Of a DNA stretch of 64,000 bases, positions 39,787 through 47,953 are shown piece by piece (positions within the stretch are counted from its first letter, which is position 1; the number at the start of each line of letters is the position of its first letter). The notes beneath the pieces are model-generated. The model searched no databases and was not told the DNA's origin. It saw only the letters and a program-made list of their open reading frames with translations. The position numbers were made by a program, and so were the translations under genes. The stretch comes from Burkholderiaceae bacterium (GTDB taxonomy: Bacteria > Pseudomonadota > Gammaproteobacteria > Burkholderiales > Burkholderiaceae_C): the NCBI GenBank assembly GCA_017992055.1, contig JAGOPK010000003.1:310001-374000 (forward strand), in the 5' to 3' direction.

Positions 39787-41010
39787 CTAACCCGCCAGGG
39801 ACTGGGCCAGCATCTGCTGCAGGTCGTCGTCGTCGCCGAAGGCGCCGGAGCGCGAATGGCATTCCAGGCCATCCCAGGCGCCGCCCACCAGCAGCGCATG
39901 GCCCCAACCCGGTCGCAGCGCCGCCAGCGTGCGCAGCGAGCGGGCGCCGCTGGCCCGGCAGCAGGCCAGCAGGCTGTCGCCACCCACCACCAGCAGCAGC
40001 CCCGGCCGGCGCATGCACGCCAGCAGCTGCGCCAGCTGCTGCTGCAGCAGCAGCGCGGCCTGCTGCGCATCGAGCGGCTGCAGCGGCGACAGCTCCAGCG
40101 CCGCCACGTCAAACGGCTGCCGCAGCGCCTCACAGGCCGCCGCAAACTGCCGGGCATCACCGGCCTCGACCTGCAGCGCCTGCGGCCAGGCCTGGCGCAG
40201 CCGCGCCCATTGCCTGCGCACCACCGGATGGTGGCTGGCGCCCAGCATCAGCGCGCCGGCGGGCCGGCCCCGCGCGGGCGGCGGTGGCACCGGCTGCGGC
40301 GGCGTTGCGGCCGGGTGGCTGTTGGCTGCCACGCGCAACCGGGCCGCGGCCAGCGCCTGGGCCAGTCCGGCGCTGCCACACCACAGCCAGCGCCCGGGCA
40401 GGGCCTGCGCTCCCGGCAGGGTGCGCAGCGCCAGCTGCAGCAGGTCGGCATCGCCCAGCACATCCGGCACCCAGACCACCGGGCCCGCGCCAGCGGCGCC
40501 GGGCGGCGGTGGCTCGGCCCCGCGGCAGACCGCCAGGCCCAGGGCCGCGAAGGCCTGGTCGATGGCCGGGCCGACGGGGGTGCGCTGCGCCTCGCCCGGT
40601 GCGGCCGCCGCGGCCGCCGCGGGCCGCAGCAGGTACTGCTGTGCCGCCTGCGTCAGCCGGCCCTGCGCCGGAAACGCCGGCGCAAACACCAGGCCGTCGA
40701 AGCCCCCGGACCGCGCCAGCCAGGCGCACTCGGCAAAGGTGTTGCCACGCAGCAGGCTGTCCACCTTCTTGAAGGCCAGGCCGGCACCGGCCAACCAGTC
40801 GAGCACGCCGGCCAGCCGCTGCGGCAGGGCCGCGACGGCAACGTCTCGCGTGGCCGTGGCAACGGCCTGCACGCCTTCATCGGCACCGCGCTCCGGCGCC
40901 TGGTCCAGGTGCACGTGGACGCTGCCGGCAAAGGCGGCAGCACTGTCCAGCGCGCCGGTCAGGTCGTCGGCCAGCAGCCGGATCTGCGGCACAGCCGCTG
41001 CAGGGCTCAC
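39787..41010 (-). CDS. Four-carbon acid sugar kinase (DUF1537, OtnK/DtnK-like)
   Basis: The 407-residue protein has the family's N-terminal motif LLADDLTGALDSAAAFAG (12-29) and KKVDSLLRGN (81-90), and the C-terminal nucleotide-binding part with LLLVVGGDSLLA. OtnK/DtnK enzymes phosphorylate D-erythronate, D-threonate or related acids at O4, feeding PdxA2. The GTG start at 41010 overlaps the DeoR stop (GTGA), so the two are translationally coupled. A PdxA2-like gene lies just across the divergent promoter. The exact sugar acid cannot be told from sequence alone. Confidence 0.85.
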   Translation of the reverse strand: MSPAAAVPQIRLLADDLTGALDSAAAFAGSVHVHLDQAPERGADEGVQAVATATRDVAVAALPQRLAGVLDWLAGAGLAFKKVDSLLRGNTFAECAWLARSGGFDGLVFAPAFPAQGRLTQAAQQYLLRPAAAAAAAPGEAQRTPVGPAIDQAFAALGLAVCRGAEPPPPGAAGAGPVVWVPDVLGDADLLQLALRTLPGAQALPGRWLWCGSAGLAQALAAARLRVAANSHPAATPPQPVPPPPARGRPAGALMLGASHHPVVRRQWARLRQAWPQALQVEAGDARQFAAACEALRQPFDVAALELSPLQPLDAQQAALLLQQQLAQLLACMRRPGLLLVVGGDSLLACCRASGARSLRTLAALRPGWGHALLVGGAWDGLECHSRSGAFGDDDDLQQMLAQSLAG

Positions 41011-41822
41011 ACCGCCACCCGGGTCAGCTTCAGGCCCAGGGTGCGCACCTGCTCGGCCACCTCGGCCGGCACGGCCTGGTCGGTGAGCAACTCGTGGAAG
41101 TCGCTCAGCGGCGCCACGCGCATGAAGGCGGCCTGGCGGAACTTCGACGCATCGACCAGCAGCCGGCGCACGCGCGCAGCGCGCACGAAGGCACGCTTGA
41201 CGGCGGCCACATCGGCCGAGGTCTCGGTCAGCACGCCGTTGCTGACGGTGTGGGCGCCGCACAGCAGCACGTCGGCATGGATGGCCGCCGCGGCCTCGAC
41301 CACCGCCGGCCCGAGCAGGGTGGTGAAGCCGGCGCGCAGCTGGCCGCCCAGCACATGCACCTGCACGCCCGCAGCGGCGCCCAGCACCTGGGCAATGGCC
41401 AGGTCGTTGGTCACCGCGGTCAGCGGGATGCCACGCGCGACCACCGCCTGTGCCGCCTCCAGCACGGTGGTGCCGCTGTCGAAGATCACGCTCTGCTGCG
41501 GCTCCAGCGCGGCCGCGGCGGCGATGCCGATGGCGCGCTTCTCGGCCGGCGACAGCTCGGTGGCCGAGCGCAGGTCAGGCTCGAAGGTGCTGTAGCCCTG
41601 CTGGCGCAGCAGCGCGCCGCCATGGGTGCGCTCGACCACCCCTTCGGCCGCCAGGCCGTCGAGGTCGCGCCGCAGCGTGGACTGCGAGACGGCCAGCGCC
41701 TGCTCCAGCTGGGGCAGCGTCACCGCGCCATGGGTCTTCAGGAATTCGACGATGCGCTGGCGCCGCTGCGCCGGCAGCAGCCCGCCCTGCAGGGCTTCGA
41801 GGTGGCGTGGTGTGGCGGTCAT
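41007..41822 (-). CDS. DeoR-family transcriptional regulator
   Basis: The 271-residue protein has an N-terminal DeoR winged helix (QRRQRIVEFLKTHGAVTLPQLEQALAVSQSTLRRDLDGL; helix-turn-helix at about 35-56) and a C-terminal sugar-phosphate sensor domain with IFDSGTTVLEAAQ and LLVDASKF. It is the first gene of a two-gene unit with the sugar-acid kinase and is divergent from PdxA2. A 10-bp-periodic direct-repeat array in the gap is its likely binding site. The effector is probably a phosphorylated sugar acid. Confidence 0.9.
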   Translation of the reverse strand: MTATPRHLEALQGGLLPAQRRQRIVEFLKTHGAVTLPQLEQALAVSQSTLRRDLDGLAAEGVVERTHGGALLRQQGYSTFEPDLRSATELSPAEKRAIGIAAAAALEPQQSVIFDSGTTVLEAAQAVVARGIPLTAVTNDLAIAQVLGAAAGVQVHVLGGQLRAGFTTLLGPAVVEAAAAIHADVLLCGAHTVSNGVLTETSADVAAVKRAFVRAARVRRLLVDASKFRQAAFMRVAPLSDFHELLTDQAVPAEVAEQVRTLGLKLTRVAV

Positions 41823-41829
41823 CGTGGGT

Positions 41830-41840
41830 GATTTTGGAAT
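41830..41840. promoter_or_regulatory. Distal copy of the DeoR repeat
   Basis: GATTTTGGAAT, 8 bases before the DeoR start, matches the repeat unit of the array at 41873-41912. It is well placed for autoregulation or for DNA looping to the main array. Confidence 0.45.
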
Positions 41841-41872
41841 GTTGTGGCGCTTTCTCAGCCCAGGGTTTGCAC

Positions 41873-41912
41873 TTATCTGAATGATCTTGAAAGATTGTGG
41901 AGGATTTTGAAT
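41873..41912. promoter_or_regulatory. 10-bp direct-repeat array, putative DeoR operator
   Basis: Four consecutive 10-base units start at 41873, 41883, 41893 and 41903 and follow the pattern NATYNTGRAN; a weaker fifth starts at 41913. They are AT-rich within G+C-rich DNA and lie about 70-110 bases before PdxA2. One unit per helical turn places all copies on the same DNA face, which suits the oligomeric direct-repeat binding described for several DeoR regulators. Confidence 0.6.
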
Positions 41913-41982
41913 AATTCTGCTCATCGCTGGTGGCAGTCCGCCCAGCCTACGACATCCATCAGCCACTCCAGAAAGCCCCCGC

Positions 41983-43002
41983 ATGAGCACAGCGCAGACC
42001 CCGGCCCGCATCGCCATCACGATGGGCGATCCGGCCGGCATCGGGCCCGAGATCATCGTCAAGGCGGCCCATGCGCTGCGCGACCGCATTGCCGCCGGCC
42101 GGCTGGCGCTGCAGGTCGTCGGCAGCCAGGCCGCGTTGCAGCAGGCGCAGGACCAGCTGGCGCTGCCGGCCGGCCCACTGCCGCTGTACCAGGCCATCGA
42201 TGTCGGTCCGGTCGACGCCCCGGTGCCCACCGGCCGGGTTTCGGCGGCCGGCGGCGAATGGGCCTACCGCGCCGTCGAGCGTGCGGTGCGCCTGGCCCAG
42301 GCCGGCCAGGCCGATGCCATCGTCACCGCGCCGCTGTCCAAGGAGGCGCTGCACCTGGCCGGCCATGCCTTCGAGGGCCACACCGAGCTGCTGGCGCACC
42401 TGACCGGCCAGCGCGACGCGGTGATGATGCTGGCGCACGATGCCATGCGCGTCTCGCACGTGACCACGCACTGTCCGCTGTCGGACGTGCCGCGCCGCAT
42501 CACGCCGCAGCGGCTGCAGCGGGTGTTCGAGGTGACGCTGGAGGCGCTGCGCTCGCTGGGCATCGCGCAGCCGCGCATCGCCGTGGCCGGCCTCAATCCG
42601 CATGCCGGCGAAGGCGGCATCCTGGGCCGAGAAGACGACGAGATCGTGCGCCCGGCCATCGAGCGCTTCGCGGCCGAGACCGGCGTGGCCATCAGCGGCC
42701 CGGTGCCCGGCGACACGGTGTTCATCAAGCTGCGCGCCGGCCAGTACGACGCGGTGGTGGCCATGTTCCACGACCAGGGCCACATCCCGGTCAAGCTGCT
42801 GGGCTTCAATGTCGACCCGGCCACCGGCAAGTGGCAGGCCATCAGCGGCGTCAACATCACGCTGGGCCTGCCCATCCTGCGCACCTCGGTGGACCACGGC
42901 ACGGCCTTCGACATCGCCGGCCAGGGCATCGCCAACGCCGACAGCCTGGTGGACGCGGTGAACTACGCGCTGCGCCTGATCGAGGGGAGGACCGCGCGAT
43001 GA
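41983..43002 (+). CDS. PdxA2-like 4-phospho-sugar-acid dehydrogenase
   Basis: The 339-residue protein is a full PdxA-family member: ITMGDPAGIGPEI near the start, TAPLSKEALHLAG, metal histidines around His163 (VTTH), His207 (NPHAGEGG) and His263 (FHDQGH), and the closing TSVDHGTAFDIAG. Its place beside a DUF1537 kinase and DeoR regulator marks it as a PdxA2-type enzyme (4-phospho-D-threonate/erythronate oxidation and decarboxylation to dihydroxyacetone phosphate) rather than vitamin B6 biosynthesis. It overlaps the next gene by ATGA. Confidence 0.87.
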   Translation: MSTAQTPARIAITMGDPAGIGPEIIVKAAHALRDRIAAGRLALQVVGSQAALQQAQDQLALPAGPLPLYQAIDVGPVDAPVPTGRVSAAGGEWAYRAVERAVRLAQAGQADAIVTAPLSKEALHLAGHAFEGHTELLAHLTGQRDAVMMLAHDAMRVSHVTTHCPLSDVPRRITPQRLQRVFEVTLEALRSLGIAQPRIAVAGLNPHAGEGGILGREDDEIVRPAIERFAAETGVAISGPVPGDTVFIKLRAGQYDAVVAMFHDQGHIPVKLLGFNVDPATGKWQAISGVNITLGLPILRTSVDHGTAFDIAGQGIANADSLVDAVNYALRLIEGRTAR

Positions 43003-44186
43003 GCCCGGCCCCCGACACCCCCGACATGGCCGCGGGCCGGCTGCAGCCGCGTGCCGGCGAGCCGCGCGTGACCGAGGCCGACCTGCCCGCGCCCTGCGTG
43101 CAAAGCCATGCCGCCAACCTGATGACGCTGGGCGACGGCGCGCTGGGCTGCGTGTGGTTCAGCGGCTCGCAGGAAGGCGTGGCCGACATCTCGGTGTGGT
43201 TCTCGCGCCTGGCCCCGGGCAGCAGCACCTGGAGCGCACCGGTGCAGCTGTCCGACGATGCCACGCGCTCCGAGCAGAACCCGATCCTGTTTGCCGCACC
43301 CGACGGCCGGCTGTGGCTGCTGCACACGGCGCAGCGCGCCGGCAACCAGGACACGGCGGTGGTGCGCTGCCGCGTCTCCAGCGACCACGGCGCCAGCTGG
43401 GGGCCCAGCCGCGAGCTGTTTGCGCAGGCCGGCATCTTCGTGCGCCAGCCCGTGGTGGTGCTGGACGACGGCGCCTGGCTGCTGCCGATCTTCCACTGCC
43501 CGACGCGGCCCGGCGAGAAGTGGGCCGGCCACGAGGACCACAGCGCGGTGATGGTCTCGCGCGACCAGGGCAACAGCTGGACCGAGGTGGCCGTGCCCGG
43601 CAGCACCGGCTGCGTGCACATGAACATTGTCAAGGGCCGGCGCCCGGGCGAGCTGCTGGCCTTCTTCCGCAGCCGCTGGGCCGACCATGTGCACCGCAGC
43701 GTATCGGCCGACAACGGCCGGACCTGGTCGGTGCCCAGCCCCACGGTCGTGCCCAACAACAACTCGTCGATCCAGGTCACGCGCCTGGCCAGCGGCGCGC
43801 TGGCCATGGTCTGCAATCCCAGCAGCGCGGCCGACGCCACCGAACGCCGCGCCTCGCTGTACGACGAGATCGACGACGGCGATGGCCGCGTCGAGGCCCG
43901 ACCACGGGGCCGCAGCGCCTTCTGGGGTGCGCCGCGCGCGCCGATGAGCGTGCTGCTGTCGCACGACGACGGCCTGAGCTGGCCGCAGCGCCGCGACCTG
44001 GAAACCGGCGACGGCTACTGCATGACCAACGACTCCCGGCAGCGCCTGAACCGCGAGTACTCCTATCCCTCGATCCACCAGGGCACCGACGGCGCGATCC
44101 ATGTCGCCTACACGGTGTTCCGCCAGAAGATCCGCCACCTGCGCTTTGACGAAGCCTGGGTGCGCGAGGCCGACGTGTCCCGTTGA
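42999..44186 (+). CDS. Sialidase-fold (BNR/Asp-box) protein, apparently cytoplasmic
   Basis: The 395-residue protein has four Asp boxes: SSDHGASW (127-134), SRDQGNSW (187-194), SADNGRTW (236-243) and SHDDGLSW (321-328), the mark of a six-bladed sialidase propeller. An arginine in an early RQP-like context (Arg149) and further Arg residues could bind a carboxylate. There is no signal peptide, unusual for a sialidase. It overlaps PdxA2 by ATGA and sits before a DHDPS/NanA-family aldolase gene two genes on. A hydrolase releasing a sugar acid inside the cell is the inferred role. Confidence 0.78.
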   Translation: MSPAPDTPDMAAGRLQPRAGEPRVTEADLPAPCVQSHAANLMTLGDGALGCVWFSGSQEGVADISVWFSRLAPGSSTWSAPVQLSDDATRSEQNPILFAAPDGRLWLLHTAQRAGNQDTAVVRCRVSSDHGASWGPSRELFAQAGIFVRQPVVVLDDGAWLLPIFHCPTRPGEKWAGHEDHSAVMVSRDQGNSWTEVAVPGSTGCVHMNIVKGRRPGELLAFFRSRWADHVHRSVSADNGRTWSVPSPTVVPNNNSSIQVTRLASGALAMVCNPSSAADATERRASLYDEIDDGDGRVEARPRGRSAFWGAPRAPMSVLLSHDDGLSWPQRRDLETGDGYCMTNDSRQRLNREYSYPSIHQGTDGAIHVAYTVFRQKIRHLRFDEAWVREADVSR

Positions 44187-44209
44187 ACCCGACCCCCAGG
44201 AGACAAAGC

Positions 44210-45172
44210 ATGAACCGCCAGTCCTTTCTTGCCGCCATCGGTGCGCTGCTGTGCGCCGCCAGCTTCGGCAGCGCCGCCCAGCCCTACCCGAGCAAGCCGA
44301 TCACGATGATCATCCCGTTCCCGCCGGGCGGCACGCTGGACACGGTGGGCCGCGCGCTGGCGACGAAGATCGGCGCCCAGCTGGGCCAGACCATCGTCGT
44401 CGACAACCGGCCCGGCGGCGCCGGCACCATCGGCGCCATCGCCGTCAAGCAAGCCAAGGCCGATGGCTACATGCTGCTGTTCGCGCCGTCGACCCACACC
44501 ACGACGCCGATGACCATGAAGACGGCGCCCTACGACGTGACCAAGGACTTCAGCCCGGTGGCCCTGGTGGCCAAGGCGCCGCTGGCGATTGCGGTCAACA
44601 AGTCGCTGCCGGTCAGCGATGTGAAGTCGCTGCTGGCGCATGCCAAGGCCAATCCGGGCAAGCTGAGCTTTGCCATCGGCTCCACCGGTTCGGCCGGCCA
44701 TTTGTCCACCGAGCTGCTGCGCCGCGCCGGCGGTGCCGATCTGCTGATCGTGCCCTACAAGGGCTCGGCCCCGGCCTACCAGGACCTGGTGGGCGGGCAG
44801 ATCGACGGCTTCATCGATCCCGTCCTGGGCTCGGCCTCGTTCGCCAAGGCCGGCCAGCTGCGGGTGATCGCCGTCACCTCCAAGAGCCGCGTGCCGGCCC
44901 AGCCCGACATGCCCACCGTCGGCGAAACCATCCCGGGCTACGAGTTCTACAGCTGGTATGGCCTGTGGGCCCCGGCAGGCCTGCCGGCCGACATCGCCGA
45001 GCGCCTGAATGCCGAGGTCAACAAGGCCCTGGCCACCGACATGCGCGAGCGCCTGGAACAGCAGGGCCTGCTGCTGACGCCGGGCTCGATCGCCGACTTC
45101 GTGCGCTTCCAGAAGGACGACATGGGGCGCTCGGCCAAGATCATCACCGAAGGCCGCATCCGCGCCGAGTGA
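44210..45172 (+). CDS. Bug/TctC-family periplasmic binding receptor
   Basis: The 320-residue protein has a signal peptide (SFLAAIGALLCAASFGSAA) and the Bug core: YPSKPITMIIPFPPGGTLDTVGRALA, DNRPGGAGTIGA, VPYKGSAPAYQDLVGGQIDGF and a C-terminal EQQGLLLTPG. Bug proteins bind carboxylates, often for a tripartite transporter encoded elsewhere; no TctA/TctB genes are in the window. Position in the PdxA2/sialidase operon suggests a sugar acid ligand. An AGGAGA site precedes the ATG. Confidence 0.9.
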   Translation: MNRQSFLAAIGALLCAASFGSAAQPYPSKPITMIIPFPPGGTLDTVGRALATKIGAQLGQTIVVDNRPGGAGTIGAIAVKQAKADGYMLLFAPSTHTTTPMTMKTAPYDVTKDFSPVALVAKAPLAIAVNKSLPVSDVKSLLAHAKANPGKLSFAIGSTGSAGHLSTELLRRAGGADLLIVPYKGSAPAYQDLVGGQIDGFIDPVLGSASFAKAGQLRVIAVTSKSRVPAQPDMPTVGETIPGYEFYSWYGLWAPAGLPADIAERLNAEVNKALATDMRERLEQQGLLLTPGSIADFVRFQKDDMGRSAKIITEGRIRAE

Positions 45173-45194
45173 ACCCACACAGCAAGGACGCACG

Positions 45195-46322
45195 ATGAAC
45201 CCGCTTGCCGCCCGCATCCCCCTGGTGCTGCCCCCGGTCGAGTTCGGCAGCGGGGCGCTGGACGCCGTGGCCGCCTTTGCCCGCCAACAGGGCGCGCAGC
45301 GCCCGCTGGTGGTGGCCGACGCCTTCAATGCGCAGCGTGTGCAGCTGCTGGCCCTGCCCGGCCAGGTGGCGCTGTTCGGCGAGGTGGTGCCCGAGCCCGA
45401 TGTGCCCAACCTGGAGCGCGCACTGGCCCTGGCCCGCGAGGTGCAGCCCGACCTGGTGATCGGCTTCGGCGGCGGCAGTGCCATGGACCTGGCCAAGCTG
45501 GTGGCCGTGCTGGCGCGCGGCACGCAGACCGTGCACGAGGTGGTGGGCCCGGACAAGGTGGCCGGCCCGCGCATCCCGCTGGTGCAGGTGCCCACCACCG
45601 CCGGCACCGGCAGCGAGATCGGCACGCGCGCCCTGGTCAGCGACCCGGTCAGCCGCAACAAGCTGGCGGTGCAGAGCCGGCTGATGCTGGCCGACCTGGC
45701 CGTCATCGACCCGGCCCTGACCATGAGCGTGCCGCCCTCGCCCACGGCCGCGGCCGGCATCGATGCGATGACGCACTGCGTGGAGGCGCTGACCAACCGC
45801 AAGGCCCATCCGCTGATCGACCACTATGCGCTCGAAGGCATCCGCCTGGTGGGCCGCCACCTGCCCGTGGCGGTGCGCGACGGCGCCGATGCCGATGCAC
45901 GCGCCGGCCTGGCGCTGGCCGCGCTGTACGGCGGCATCTGCCTGGGCCCGGTGAACACCACCGCCGGCCATGCCGTGGCCTATCCGCTGGGCACGCGCCA
46001 CCACATCGCGCATGGCCTGTCGTGCGCGGTGATCTTCCCGCACGCCCTGGCCTTCAATGCCGGCGTGGCCGCCGAGCGCACAAGCGCCGTGCTGCAGGCC
46101 ATGGGCCTGCCGGACGACCTGCGCGAGACCGCCATCGTCGAGCATGCCACCCGCTGGTGCGCCGACCTGGGCGTGGAGATGCGCATGTCGCGGCTGGGCA
46201 TTCCCGAGCACGACCTGGATGCCATGGCCGGCGAAGCCTTTGCCATCCGCCGCCTGCTCGACAACAACCCGCGCGAGATCAGCCGCGAGCAGATCCGCAG
46301 CATCTACCAGGCCGCCTACTGA
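45195..46322 (+). CDS. Iron-containing alcohol dehydrogenase
   Basis: The 375-residue protein is a group III Fe-ADH: NAD-binding GFGGGSAMDLAK (90-101), PTTAGTGSE (133-141), and the four metal ligands Asp190, His194, His259 and His273 in the usual order. Members reduce aldehydes or maleylacetate, or oxidise hydroxy acids. In this operon it may act on a semialdehyde produced by the aldolase encoded next. It starts 22 bases after the Bug stop. Confidence 0.88.
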   Translation: MNPLAARIPLVLPPVEFGSGALDAVAAFARQQGAQRPLVVADAFNAQRVQLLALPGQVALFGEVVPEPDVPNLERALALAREVQPDLVIGFGGGSAMDLAKLVAVLARGTQTVHEVVGPDKVAGPRIPLVQVPTTAGTGSEIGTRALVSDPVSRNKLAVQSRLMLADLAVIDPALTMSVPPSPTAAAGIDAMTHCVEALTNRKAHPLIDHYALEGIRLVGRHLPVAVRDGADADARAGLALAALYGGICLGPVNTTAGHAVAYPLGTRHHIAHGLSCAVIFPHALAFNAGVAAERTSAVLQAMGLPDDLRETAIVEHATRWCADLGVEMRMSRLGIPEHDLDAMAGEAFAIRRLLDNNPREISREQIRSIYQAAY

Positions 46323-46334
46323 GCCGCTGCCGCC

Positions 46335-47255
46335 ATGACCCTCAGCCCCGATCTGCATCCCCGCGGCGTCTACTGCGCCGCCCTGACCCCGCTGGACGCC
46401 GAACTGCGGCCCGACCACGAGCGCTTCGTCGCCCACTGCCGCAGCCTGGTGGCCGACGGCTGCCGCGGCGTGGCCCTGCTGGGCACCACCGGCGAGGCCA
46501 ACTCGTTTTCCACCGGCGAGCGCAAGGCCTTGCTGGAGGCCGCCGTGGAAGGCGGCCTGCGGCCCGACCAGCTGCTGCCCGGCACCGGTGTCAGCGCCCT
46601 CACCGAGACGGTGGAGCTGACGCGCCATGCGCTGTCGCTGGGCGTCAGCAGCGTGGTCATGCTGCCGCCCTTTTACTACAAGGACGTCAGCGAAGACGGC
46701 CTGTTCGCCGCCTATGCCGAGACCATCGAGCGCGTCGGCGACCCGCGGCTGCGCGTGGTGCTGTACCACATCCCCCAGGTATCGGCCCTGCCCATCCCGT
46801 TCGGCCTGATCGAGCGGCTGCGCGCGCGCTATCCGCAGGTCGTCGTCGGCATCAAGGACTCGGCCGGCAAGCTGGAGCACATGACGGCCCTGGTGCAGAG
46901 CTTTCCGGGCTTTGCGGTGCTGTCCGGAGCCGACCCGCTGATGCTGCCGCTGCTGCGCGCGGGTGGCGCCGGCGCCATCACCGCCACCACCAACCTGGTG
47001 GCCGCCGACCTGGCCTTCGTCCATGCCCACCATGCGGATGCATCGCGGGCCGCCGAGGTCGAGGCCGCGCAGCAGCGCGTGGTGGCCATGCGCAGCCTGG
47101 CCTCGACCCATGCGCAGATGGCCTCGCTGAAGGTGCTGCTGGCCGCACGCACCGGCCACGACGGCTGGCGCCGCCTGCGCCCGCCGCTGCTGGCACTGGG
47201 CGAGGCGCAGCGCCAGGAACTGCTGGCCGGCCTGGCCCGGCTGCAGGCGGGCTGA
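46335..47255 (+). CDS. DHDPS/NanA-family class I aldolase or dehydratase
   Basis: The 306-residue TIM-barrel protein has GTTGE (50-54), YHIP with catalytic Tyr144, and the Schiff-base Lys174 in VGIKDSAGK. The family includes dihydrodipicolinate synthase, N-acetylneuraminate lyase and 2-keto-3-deoxy-sugar-acid aldolases. It is not the housekeeping lysine enzyme by context: it lies in an operon with PdxA2, a sialidase-fold protein and an Fe-ADH. It probably cleaves a 2-keto acid derived from the imported sugar acid. Confidence 0.88.
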   Translation: MTLSPDLHPRGVYCAALTPLDAELRPDHERFVAHCRSLVADGCRGVALLGTTGEANSFSTGERKALLEAAVEGGLRPDQLLPGTGVSALTETVELTRHALSLGVSSVVMLPPFYYKDVSEDGLFAAYAETIERVGDPRLRVVLYHIPQVSALPIPFGLIERLRARYPQVVVGIKDSAGKLEHMTALVQSFPGFAVLSGADPLMLPLLRAGGAGAITATTNLVAADLAFVHAHHADASRAAEVEAAQQRVVAMRSLASTHAQMASLKVLLAARTGHDGWRRLRPPLLALGEAQRQELLAGLARLQAG

Positions 47256-47257
47256 GC

Positions 47258-47938
47258 ATGCAGCCGCCTCGCGTGGCCGTGGTCAGCGGCGCCAGCTCGG
47301 GCATCGGCCTGGCCATCGCGCAGCGCCTGCTGGCCCAGGGCTGGCGCGTGATCGGCCTGAGCCGGCGCGCCGCCGACATCGCCCATCCGCAGTTCGAGGC
47401 CCGGCCGGTGGACCTGTGCGACCGCCAGGCCCTGCTGCAGGCCGTGGACGGCGTGGTCGCCGACGCCCTGGTGCATGCGGCCGGCGTGCTGAAGGTGGCA
47501 CCACTGGGCCAGTTGCAGGCCGAGGACGGCGCGGCCATGTGGCAGCTGCATGTGGCCGCCGCCGAGACGCTGGCCCAGGCCCTGGCGCCGGCCATGCCGA
47601 CGGGCGGTCGCATCGTGCTGATCGGCAGCCGCACCGCCAGCGGCGCGCCGGGACGCAGCCAGTATGCGGCGAGCAAGGCCGCGCTGACTGCGCTGGCCCG
47701 CTCCTGGGCCGCCGAGCTGGCACCGCGTGCCATCACCGTCAACGTGGTGGCGCCGGCAGCCACGCAGACGCCGATGCTGGCCGATCCCGGCCGCGCCGGC
47801 CTGGCGCCGCGGCTGCCGCCGATCGGCCGCTTCATCCAGCCCGAGGAGGTGGCGGGCACCGTGGCCTTTCTGCTGTCCGACGATGCCGGCGCCATCACCG
47901 GCCAGCAGCTGGTGGTCTGCGGCGGCAGCTCGCTGTAA
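47258..47938 (+). CDS. Short-chain dehydrogenase/reductase at the end of the sugar-acid operon
   Basis: The 226-residue protein has SGASSGIG (7-14), a shortened NAG region (VHAAGVL near 68), catalytic Ser in LIGSRTAS and YAASK (Tyr/Lys near 130-134), and the C-terminal GQQLVVCGGSSL. The ATG is 2 bases after the aldolase stop. It probably oxidises or reduces a sugar-acid hydroxyl. It converges on the alkylsulfatase gene with a 15-base gap. Confidence 0.88.
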   Translation: MQPPRVAVVSGASSGIGLAIAQRLLAQGWRVIGLSRRAADIAHPQFEARPVDLCDRQALLQAVDGVVADALVHAAGVLKVAPLGQLQAEDGAAMWQLHVAAAETLAQALAPAMPTGGRIVLIGSRTASGAPGRSQYAASKAALTALARSWAAELAPRAITVNVVAPAATQTPMLADPGRAGLAPRLPPIGRFIQPEEVAGTVAFLLSDDAGAITGQQLVVCGGSSL

Positions 47939-47953
47939 CCGCCGGCCGCGGCC

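Noticed and set aside
41983-43002. Vitamin B6 biosynthesis pdxA
   Set aside because: Neighbouring DUF1537 kinase and DeoR regulator, and absence of ksgA/surA/pdxJ context, favour the catabolic PdxA2 role.
46335-47255. Housekeeping dihydrodipicolinate synthase (dapA)
   Set aside because: The gene sits in a sugar-acid operon and shows no lysine-biosynthesis neighbours; the family is used widely for keto-acid aldolases.
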